Origin: an uncultured Amaricoccus sp.
GTDB taxonomy: Bacteria > Pseudomonadota > Alphaproteobacteria > Rhodobacterales > Rhodobacteraceae
Assembly (NCBI RefSeq): GCF_937891315.1
Contig: NZ_CALAGI010000085.1
Span: 1-21,433 of the forward strand
Direction: 5' to 3'
DNA: 21,433 nt
Program-made: the position numbers and the translations under genes
Part shown: positions 16,193-21,433 of the stretch, piece after piece
How positions within the stretch are numbered: the stretch's first letter is position 1
Layout of the letters: every line of letters begins with the position of its first letter
The notes under the pieces: model-generated
The model's input: the letters and a program-made list of their open reading frames with translations, nothing else
Told to the model about the DNA's origin: nothing
The model's database searches: none

Positions 16193-16246
16193 ACCGACCA
16201 CGGGCACCGACCACCGGGCACCGACCATCGGGCATCGGGCATCGGG
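16193..16246 (+). repeat. short degenerate tandem repeat upstream of gatB
   Basis: Three adjacent units of 13, 14 and 14 nt, based on ACCGACCAYCGGGC (16193-16205, 16206-16219, 16220-16233), run into two half units ATCGGG(C) (16234-16246). It is in the 244-nt pepN-gatB gap, about 80 nt before gatB. No coding function is likely; the rest of the gap shows only GC-rich sequence with a small stem CGGGCA/TGCCCG at about 16171-16191. Confidence 0.75.
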
Positions 16247-16326
16247 ATCGTGAGAGGCGAGAGCCAACCCTTGCCGAGATGGCGCCGCGCGGCTAAGCCT
16301 CGCCAACGCCGAAACGAGGACTGGGA

Positions 16327-17811
16327 ATGGCCGAACTCGCCTACAAGGAGCCCGAACCCAAGGTCATCGCCGGGGCGAAGGGCGATTGGGAAATGGTGAT
16401 CGGGCTGGAAGTCCATGCCCAGGTCACATCGAAGGCGAAGCTCTTCTCCGGCGCCTCGACCACCTTCGGCGCCGCGCCCAATTCCAACGTCAGCCTGGTC
16501 GACGCCGCCATGCCCGGCATGCTGCCGGTGATCAACGGCTATTGCGTCGAGCAGGCGGTCCGCACCGGGCTGGGGCTCAGGGCGCGGATCAATCTCTATT
16601 CGCGCTTCGATCGCAAGAACTACTTCTACCCCGACCTGCCGCAGGGCTATCAGATCAGCCAGCTCTACCACCCGATCGTCGGCGAGGGCGAGATCCTGGT
16701 CGACATGGCCCCCGGCGTCGCCCGCAAGGTGCGGGTCGAGCGCATCCATCTCGAACAGGACGCCGGCAAGTCGGTGCATGACCTCGACCCGAATCTCTCC
16801 TTCGTCGATCTCAACCGCTCCGGCGTCGCGCTGATGGAAATCGTCTCGCGCCCCGACATCCGCGGGCCGGAGGAAGCGGCGGAATATGTCCGCAAGCTGC
16901 GCCAGATCCTGCGCTATCTCGGCACCTGCGACGGCAATATGCAGGAAGGCAGCCTGCGGGCCGACGTGAATGTCTCGGTGCGGCCGAAGGGCTCGACCGA
17001 ACTCGGGACGCGCTGCGAGATCAAGAACATGAACTCGATGCGCTTCATCACCCAGGCGATCGAGTACGAGGCCCGCCGCCAGATCGCCATCCTCGAAGAC
17101 GGCGGCGCAATCGAGCAGGAAACCCGCCTCTACGATCCGAACCGGGGCGAGACCCGCTCGATGCGGTCCAAGGAAGAGGCGCACGACTATCGCTACTTCC
17201 CCGACCCCGACCTGCTGCCGCTGGAACTCGACGCCGACTGGATCGCCGGCATCGGCGCCGGCCTGCCGGAACTGCCGGACGCGAAGAAGGCGCGCTTCGT
17301 GCTCGACTACGGCATGACCGAATACGACGCCGGCGTGCTGACCGCCGAGACCGCCAGCGCCGACTATTTCGAGGCGGTGGCGACCGGGCGCGACGGCAAG
17401 CAGGCGGCGAACTGGGTGATCAACGAGCTGTTCGGCCGGCTGAACAAGGAAGGCATCGCCGTGGAGGCGAGCCCGGTCGATCCCACCCAACTCGGCGGGC
17501 TGATCGACCTCATCGGCTCGGGCGAGATTTCCGGCAAGATCGCCAAGGAGGTGTTCGAGATCCTCTGGACCGAGGGCGGCGATCCGGCGACAATCGTCGA
17601 GGCGCGCGGGCTGCGCCAGGTCACGGATACCGGGGCCATCGAGGCGGCGGTGGCGGCGGTGATCGCGGCCAATCCCGACAAGGCGGCGGCGGCCCGCGAG
17701 AAACCGTCGATGGCTGGCTGGTTCGTCGGCCAGGTAATGAAGGCGACCGGCGGCAAGGCCAATCCGCAGGCCGTGAACGCGCTGATCCGGGCGAAGCTGG
17801 GACTCGACTGA
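16327..17811 (+). CDS. gatB: Asp-tRNA(Asn)/Glu-tRNA(Gln) amidotransferase subunit B
   Basis: GatB is the tRNA-binding and kinase subunit of the GatCAB amidotransferase, which converts Glu-tRNA(Gln) (and Asp-tRNA(Asn)) to the amidated forms. The 494-residue protein has MVIGLEVHAQ (about 23-32), SGASTTFGAAPNSNVS, the signature YFYPDLPQGYQISQ (about 98-111), LMEIVSRPDI and, at the C-terminus, the GatB/YqeY helical domain ending in NPQAVNALIRAKLG. GAGG lies about 7 nt before the ATG. gatC and gatA, its usual partners, are not in the window, so they must lie elsewhere. A DUF4177 gene follows after 15 nt. Confidence 0.98.
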   Translation: MAELAYKEPEPKVIAGAKGDWEMVIGLEVHAQVTSKAKLFSGASTTFGAAPNSNVSLVDAAMPGMLPVINGYCVEQAVRTGLGLRARINLYSRFDRKNYFYPDLPQGYQISQLYHPIVGEGEILVDMAPGVARKVRVERIHLEQDAGKSVHDLDPNLSFVDLNRSGVALMEIVSRPDIRGPEEAAEYVRKLRQILRYLGTCDGNMQEGSLRADVNVSVRPKGSTELGTRCEIKNMNSMRFITQAIEYEARRQIAILEDGGAIEQETRLYDPNRGETRSMRSKEEAHDYRYFPDPDLLPLELDADWIAGIGAGLPELPDAKKARFVLDYGMTEYDAGVLTAETASADYFEAVATGRDGKQAANWVINELFGRLNKEGIAVEASPVDPTQLGGLIDLIGSGEISGKIAKEVFEILWTEGGDPATIVEARGLRQVTDTGAIEAAVAAVIAANPDKAAAAREKPSMAGWFVGQVMKATGGKANPQAVNALIRAKLGLD

Positions 17812-17826
17812 CCGCGGGGGATAAGG

Positions 17827-18288
17827 ATGACCTACTACGACTACAAGGTGGTCCCGGCACCGCGCCGCGCCCGCAAGGTGAAGGGCGTCGCCGCCGGTCC
17901 GGACCTCTTCGCCCTCACCCTGACCGAGGCGATCAACGAGGTCGCGCGCCAGGGCTGGGAATATTACCGGTCCGAGGCGCTGAGCATGGAAGGCCCGGCC
18001 GGCTGGGTAAAGCGGGCGAGCGTCGAGGAGCAGACGATGCTGATCTTCCGCCGCCCGCGCGAGCATCTGAGCCCGCGCCTCGCCGCCGCGCCGGCCGAGA
18101 CCGGCGCCCCGCGCGAGCCGGTGGAGCCGGGTCCGCGGCTGGCCGAGCTCGAGCGTCCCGCCTTCGAGCGCCCGGTCCCCGTCCGCCGCGAGCCGTCGCG
18201 GGTCGAGCCGCGCGTCTCGGAAGATTCGCCGACGCCGGTGACGCCCCTCAGGCCCGGCCCGCGCCTCGGACCCGCCGAGAAGTCCTGA
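17827..18288 (+). CDS. DUF4177 domain-containing protein
   Basis: The 153-residue protein has an N-terminal segment, YYDYKVVPAPRRARKVKG then LTEAINEVARQGWEYYRSEAL and TMLIFRRPRE (about residues 2-78), that fits the small DUF4177 family, whose function is unknown. The rest (about 80-153) is a low-complexity Pro/Arg/Glu tail (for example ERPVPVRREPSRVEPR), probably disordered. No signal peptide or membrane segment is seen. GGGGGATAAGG precedes the ATG, and the 15-nt gap after gatB suggests cotranscription. A role linked to tRNA amidation is not supported beyond this position. It is convergent with bolA, 19 nt away. Confidence 0.85.
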   Translation: MTYYDYKVVPAPRRARKVKGVAAGPDLFALTLTEAINEVARQGWEYYRSEALSMEGPAGWVKRASVEEQTMLIFRRPREHLSPRLAAAPAETGAPREPVEPGPRLAELERPAFERPVPVRREPSRVEPRVSEDSPTPVTPLRPGPRLGPAEKS

Positions 18289-18304
18289 CCCGGCCTCGCG
18301 GGTC
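18287..18304. terminator. weak hairpin between convergent DUF4177 gene and bolA
   Basis: GACCCG (18287-18292) and CGGGTC (18299-18304) form a 6-bp stem with a 6-nt loop, spanning the stop codon of one gene and abutting that of the other. No T-run follows on either strand, so terminator function is only suggested by its position. Confidence 0.25.
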
Positions 18305-18307
18305 GGA

Positions 18308-18580
18308 TCAGGTCGGGTCCGGTCCGCTGAGATCAAGCGCCAGCGCGTGGAGCCCAGCGTCGAGTTCTTCCCTGAGCGCGTCATGGACCGCGCGACCGCG
18401 CTGCACCCGGCTCAGCCCTTCCAGGGCGGCCGCGCGCATCACGACGCGGAAATGCGTGCCGCCCCCCTCGCGCCAGCCGCCATGGCCGCGATGCTGCTCG
18501 CTCTCGTCAAAGACTTCGAGGCGGGACGGCGCGAAGGCCGTGGTGAGCTTCGTCTCGATCGTCGCCGCGCTGACTGCCAT
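18308..18580 (-). CDS. BolA family protein
   Basis: The 90-residue protein has the BolA fold pattern: an N-terminal helix (TIETKLTTAFAPSRLEV), the loop FDESEQHRGHGG, GTHFRVVMRAAALEGLSRVQRGRAV and the conserved C-terminal histidine in GLHALALDL (H78). BolA proteins bind monothiol glutaredoxins through [2Fe-2S] clusters and can act in iron-sulfur handling or as DNA-binding regulators; which applies here cannot be read from sequence. The ATG at 18580 has AGGGGGGA upstream, and a longer open frame lacks such a site. It is divergent from the J-domain gene, a neighbourhood seen in other alphaproteobacteria. Confidence 0.93.
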   Translation of the reverse strand: MAVSAATIETKLTTAFAPSRLEVFDESEQHRGHGGWREGGGTHFRVVMRAAALEGLSRVQRGRAVHDALREELDAGLHALALDLSGPDPT

Positions 18581-18626
18581 GCCGTCCCCCCTGTTTCCCG
18601 CGGCGTCTCCCGCGGTGCAAACGGGG

Positions 18627-18654
18627 TTGGCCCGCGCCGCCAAAACACTAGACT
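18627..18654 (+). promoter_or_regulatory. putative promoter of the J-domain gene
   Basis: TTGGCC (18627-18632), 16 nt and TAGACT (18649-18654), 39 nt before the ATG at 18694. Two copies of CCCGCGG close by (about 18597-18615) form a GTTT...AAAC-flanked inverted structure between the bolA and J-protein starts, which could be an operator for either gene. Confidence 0.35.
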
Positions 18655-18693
18655 GATGCCCCCGAGTCGCAAAGCTGAAAGGATCGGCCCGAA

Positions 18694-19350
18694 ATGAGCC
18701 GCCGCTCACCCTTCGATTTCGATATTTCCGTGTCCGGCGACAAGAAGCGGCGGGCGCGTTCGCGCGGTCTCAGCGGCGCGATCGAGACATCGAGCCGGAC
18801 CTGCGACAAGCCCGGCTGCGAAAAGCCCGGCAAGTTCCGCGCGCCGAAATCCCCGGACCATCTGGACGAGTTCCTGTGGTTCTGCATGGACCATATCCGC
18901 GAGTACAATCTGAAATGGAACTTCTTCCAGTCCCATTCCGACGCGGAGCTTGAGCAGCAATTCGCCGCCGACCGGGTCTGGGAACGCCCGACCCAGCCGT
19001 TCAGCGCCACCGTCGGCCGCGGCCAGCCGCATGCCGAGGGCCGGGCGTGGCAACGGTTCGGCTTCGACGATCCGACCGAGGTTCTGGGCGACAAGGCGAC
19101 GCTCAATCCGGGGGCCGCGCGCGGCGCGGTCCGGCCCCAGCGCCGGCTGCCGCCGACCGAGCGGCGCGCGCTCGAGATCCTCGATGCGCAGGACAGCCAG
19201 AGCAAGACCGAGATCCGCAAGATGTACAAGGCGCTGGTCAAGGATCTGCACCCCGACATGAACGGCGGCAAGCGCGACGACGAGGCGCGGCTGAGCGAAG
19301 TGGTCTGGGCCTGGGAACAGATCAAGGCGAGCCGCGGTTTCCGGGATTGA
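18694..19350 (+). CDS. J domain-containing protein (C-terminal DnaJ domain)
   Basis: The 218-residue protein carries a J domain only at its C-terminus (about 153-216), with the HPD motif at 186-188 (YKALVKDLHPDMNGG), so it should stimulate an Hsp70 (DnaK) ATPase. It has no G/F-rich region and no CxxCxGxG zinc repeats, so it is not DnaJ itself. The N-terminal part has C37 and C42, then C64 and H67 (FCMDH), which could form one metal site. It also has an aromatic YNLKWNFFQ stretch. AAAGG lies 12 nt before the ATG. This family is often found beside bolA and cobS/cobT in alphaproteobacteria, but a specific client is not known to me. Confidence 0.93.
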   Translation: MSRRSPFDFDISVSGDKKRRARSRGLSGAIETSSRTCDKPGCEKPGKFRAPKSPDHLDEFLWFCMDHIREYNLKWNFFQSHSDAELEQQFAADRVWERPTQPFSATVGRGQPHAEGRAWQRFGFDDPTEVLGDKATLNPGAARGAVRPQRRLPPTERRALEILDAQDSQSKTEIRKMYKALVKDLHPDMNGGKRDDEARLSEVVWAWEQIKASRGFRD

Positions 19351-19381
19351 GCGCGGCGGGATCGAGCGGAGGTCGGGGAAC

Positions 19382-19864
19382 GTGAACGCGGACTGGCAGG
19401 TTTTCCTCGCCGCTCAGATCGGGGCCTCGGCCCCGCTCCTGGGGCTGATCTTCATCGGTGTCTCGCTCAATCTCGACAAGATTCTCGCAGGAAGGGGGCT
19501 GACGAGCCGGGCATATCTCGCGCTGCTGCTGATGCTGATGGTGCTCGTCGTCGGCTCGCTCGCGCTGGTCCCGGGCCGGCCCGACGCGTTGCTCGCCGCG
19601 GGGGCGGCGGGGGCCGGGATCGCGCTCAACATCGTCGGAACCCATGTCAGCCGGCGAAGCTGGAGCGCGCCGGCGACGACGCGAGGAGCCATCGCGGTGA
19701 ATTTCGTCATGACGCAATGCGCGAGCCTGCCCTATCTCGTGGCGGCCGTCGCGCTGTTGACCGGCGGATCCGGGGTGCTCGGATGGATCGCGGCCGGAAT
19801 GATCTTCTCGATGATAAAGGCGGTGTCCGATGCCTGGGTGCTGCTGGTGGAAATCAACCGCTGA
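19382..19864 (+). CDS. small integral membrane protein of unknown function
   Basis: The 160-residue protein has about five hydrophobic segments (roughly 10-31, 44-63, 68-87, 102-126 and 129-156), with few charged residues, mainly in the loops (LDKILAGRGLTSR, THVSRRSWS). It ends AWVLLVEINR. I recall similar conserved hypothetical proteins ending this way but no characterised member. The start is GTG at 19382 with GGAGG 9 nt upstream and GGGGAA closer. It begins 31 nt after the J-domain gene and is probably on the same transcript. Its last 11 nt overlap the end of the convergent lipoprotein gene. Confidence 0.82.
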   Translation: MNADWQVFLAAQIGASAPLLGLIFIGVSLNLDKILAGRGLTSRAYLALLLMLMVLVVGSLALVPGRPDALLAAGAAGAGIALNIVGTHVSRRSWSAPATTRGAIAVNFVMTQCASLPYLVAAVALLTGGSGVLGWIAAGMIFSMIKAVSDAWVLLVEINR

Positions 19865-20003
19865 CGGGAGCGGGAGAGAGCGTCGGCGCGACGCTCACGG
19901 CCGCCGTGGTGAACCGGATTTCCTGCAACACCGGCGGCTGCGGACCGCAGGCGCTGAGCAGCAGGCCGGCGACGACGAGAATGAGGCCGATACGCGATCC
20001 CAT
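19854..20003 (-). CDS. small lipoprotein, 49 residues
   Basis: The minus strand encodes a 49-residue protein beginning MGSRIGLILVVAGLLLSACG. It has a short positive N-terminus, a hydrophobic core and the lipobox L-S-A-C with the lipidated cysteine at C19. Lipidation would leave a 31-residue mature peptide, mostly Pro/Val/Ala (for example PQPPVLQEIR). AAGGAG lies 7 nt before the ATG, one of the best ribosome binding sites in the window. The residue after cysteine is Gly, not Asp, so outer-membrane sorting is expected if the Lol rule holds. It resembles the class of tiny alphaproteobacterial lipoproteins, entericidin-like in size only. It is convergent with the membrane-protein gene (11-nt overlap) and divergent from cobS. 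Confidence 0.8.
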   Translation of the reverse strand: MGSRIGLILVVAGLLLSACGPQPPVLQEIRFTTAAVSVAPTLSPAPVSG

Positions 20004-20222
20004 GGCTTACTCCTTCAAGACCCTAGACACGAACCGCGAGTGTCGGGTGAGCCGGTGGGACGAGTCAAGCACGCCGGCGCCCGGTGGTTAGCGCTAAGGA
20101 GAAGCGCGCCGGGTGGGTGCCTTGCATCGGCTGCGCAATTGCGACACATACGCGGAGGGCGCGCGCACCGGCGCCCATCCGAATTTTGACCCGTTCCGGG
20201 CCAGATCTGGGGAGCGGGGAAC
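20004..20222. other. divergent intergenic region, lipoprotein and cobS
   Basis: This 219-nt gap holds the upstream regions of two divergent genes. It contains a perfect 10-nt palindrome TTAGCGCTAA at 20088-20097. A TTGACT on the minus strand (20068-20063) and a TTGCAT on the plus strand (20122-20127) are possible -35 boxes, but neither has a good -10. I see no B12-box-like sequence and so no cobalamin riboswitch. Confidence 0.4.
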
Positions 20223-21209
20223 ATGGCGGACGGCGGGATGGAAATGCTGGGGGAACCGACCAAGGATTTCAGCGTCCGCGAGCTGTTCGGCATCGATTCC
20301 GACATGAAGGTGAAGGGCTTCGCCGAGCCTTCGGACCGCGTGCCCGACATCGACCCGACCTACCGCTTCGACCGCGACACCACCCTCGCCATCCTCGCCG
20401 GCTTCGCCCACAACCGCCGCGTGATGATCCAGGGCTATCACGGCACCGGCAAATCGACCCATATCGAGCAGGTGGCGGCCCGGCTGAACTGGGCCTGCGT
20501 GCGGGTCAATCTCGACAGCCATATCAGCCGCATCGACCTGATCGGCAAGGATGCGATCCGGTTGAAGGACGGCGTCCAGGTGACGGAGTTCCAGGAGGGC
20601 ATCCTGCCCTGGGCTTTGCGCAACCCGGTGGCGATCTGCTTTGACGAATACGACGCCGGCCGTCCGGACGTGATGTTCGTGATCCAGCGCGTGCTGGAGG
20701 TCGACGGCAAGCTGACTTTGCTCGATCAGAACAAGGTGATCCGGCCGCATCCCTTCTTCCGGCTGTTCTCGACGGCGAACACCGTGGGCTTGGGCGATAC
20801 CACCGGGCTCTATCACGGCACCCAGCAGATCAATCAGGGCCAGATGGACCGCTGGTCGATCGTGGTGACGCTGAACTATCTCGCGCATGACGCCGAACAG
20901 AACATCGTGCTCGCCAAATATCCAGGCTACGACACCGCCGAGGGCAGGAAGACGATCAGCCGCATGGTGACCGTCGCCGACCTGACCCGCGCGGCCTTCA
21001 TGAACGGCGATCTCTCGACTGTGATGAGCCCGCGCACCGTCCTCGCCTGGGCCGAGAACGCGCGCATCTTCGGCGATGTCGGCTTCGCCTTCCGCCTGAC
21101 CTTCCTCAACAAATGCGACGAGCTCGAGCGGCAGACGGTGGCGGAATTCTACCAGCGCTGCTTCGACAAGGAACTGCCGGAAAGCGCGGTCAGCGTCTCT
21201 CTCGGCTGA
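20223..21209 (+). CDS. cobS: cobaltochelatase subunit CobS
   Basis: CobS is the AAA+ (MoxR-like) ATPase that, with CobT and CobN, inserts cobalt into hydrogenobyrinic acid a,c-diamide in the aerobic cobalamin pathway. The 328-residue protein has Walker A GYHGTGKST (71-79), Walker B AICFDEYD (137-144), sensor-1 LFSTANT (181-187) and the CobS-typical GLGDTTGLYHGTQQINQ. It ends ELPESAVSVSLG, as in Rhodobacter-type CobS. GGGGAGCGGGGAA precedes the ATG at 20223. CobT is expected immediately downstream in many relatives but is not seen within the 224 nt left; instead there is a hairpin and a repeat element. Confidence 0.97.
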   Translation: MADGGMEMLGEPTKDFSVRELFGIDSDMKVKGFAEPSDRVPDIDPTYRFDRDTTLAILAGFAHNRRVMIQGYHGTGKSTHIEQVAARLNWACVRVNLDSHISRIDLIGKDAIRLKDGVQVTEFQEGILPWALRNPVAICFDEYDAGRPDVMFVIQRVLEVDGKLTLLDQNKVIRPHPFFRLFSTANTVGLGDTTGLYHGTQQINQGQMDRWSIVVTLNYLAHDAEQNIVLAKYPGYDTAEGRKTISRMVTVADLTRAAFMNGDLSTVMSPRTVLAWAENARIFGDVGFAFRLTFLNKCDELERQTVAEFYQRCFDKELPESAVSVSLG

Positions 21210-21211
21210 GA

Positions 21212-21229
21212 CCGCCCCCGGAGGGGCGG
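21212..21229 (+). terminator. hairpin directly after cobS
   Basis: CCGCCCC (21212-21218) and GGGGCGG (21223-21229) form a perfect 7-bp stem with a 4-nt loop CGGA, starting 3 nt after the cobS stop. There is no T-run, so it may be a weak or factor-aided terminator, or an RNA 3'-end stabiliser. Confidence 0.4.
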
Positions 21230-21242
21230 CCTCGGCCGGTTC

Positions 21243-21433
21243 GCTCATACCAAATCCTGACTACCTCGCCTTCGCCCTTCCCCGCCCGGACCTCGCCTAG
21301 CCGCCCAAGGCGGCGCTCCTGTCGATGCCCCCGCCGCCGGCGAGCAACGCCGGGGCGGCGACGTCCGAGGCTTCGCTTCGCGATTTCGAGGTTACGCGAA
21401 ATCGTGACGGGCGTGCCCTGCCGGGGCTCGCCC
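21243..21433. repeat. dispersed composite palindromic repeat, copy 2 (cut by window end)
   Basis: The blocks of copy 1 recur in order: the 15-nt block at 21243-21257, the 29-nt block at 21329-21357 and the 25+22-nt block at about 21380-21427. Between the first two blocks copy 2 carries about 50 extra bases, which include a small hairpin GCCGCC-CAA-GGCGGC (21300-21314). The closing arm of the long hairpin lies beyond the window end. Confidence 0.8.

Noticed and set aside
15985..18384. A 799-codon minus-strand open frame over gatB and its neighbours
   Set aside because: It crosses two genes and a tandem repeat, with composition typical of antisense frames in GC-rich DNA.
18346..18697. Plus-strand open frame over bolA
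   Set aside because: It is antisense to BolA, which has a good ribosome binding site and family motifs.
20004..20222. Cobalamin riboswitch before cobS
   Set aside because: No B12-box-like sequence or the usual long multi-helix leader is seen in the 219-nt gap.

Overview
The window is a high-GC stretch of alphaproteobacterial core genome. The order rpsB-tsf, pyrH-frr-uppS-cdsA-dxr-rseP-bamA-skp/ompH-fabZ-lpxA-lpxI is the standard alphaproteobacterial translation/envelope cluster. LpxI (rather than LpxH), a CobS-type cobaltochelatase, a J-domain protein next to bolA, and a DUF4177 gene behind gatB are all typical of that class. The CobS C-terminus and the bolA/J-protein/cobS neighbourhood point most to Rhodobacterales. 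That order-level placement is an inference from remembered family sequences, not from a search.

Positions 1-12805 are 13 tightly packed genes, all on the minus strand and read from right to left. rpsB and tsf (ribosomal protein S2 and EF-Ts) come first. A 264-nt gap with a putative tsf terminator and a putative pyrH promoter separates them from pyrH and frr (UMP kinase, ribosome recycling). These are followed by uppS (undecaprenyl-PP), cdsA (CDP-diacylglycerol), dxr (MEP isoprenoid pathway), rseP (site-2 protease), bamA and skp/ompH (outer-membrane protein assembly), fabZ (fatty acid elongation) and lpxA and lpxI (lipid A). lpxI runs off the left edge. Together they couple protein synthesis to building of the outer membrane.

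Positions 12806-13490 are a 685-nt divergent intergenic region with the rpsB promoter and leader and a block of palindromes. Part of that block recurs at 21243-21433, right of cobS, so it is a dispersed composite repeat. Positions 13491-18288 hold pepN, gatB and a DUF4177 gene on the plus strand; a small degenerate tandem repeat lies in front of gatB.

Positions 18308-21209 hold bolA (minus), a C-terminal J-domain protein (plus), a five-helix membrane protein of unknown function (plus), a 49-residue lipoprotein (minus) and cobS (plus). The lipoprotein gene is easily missed because of its size, but it has a near-perfect ribosome binding site and a lipobox. No cobT follows cobS before the window ends; the repeat element lies there instead.

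I see no rRNA, tRNA, CRISPR array, transposase, phage gene or defence-like cassette. The most interesting items are non-coding: the dispersed palindromic repeat, a plus-strand terminator facing into the rseP/bamA junction, and a dyad over the likely pyrH promoter. The small lipoprotein is the main unannotated-type gene.
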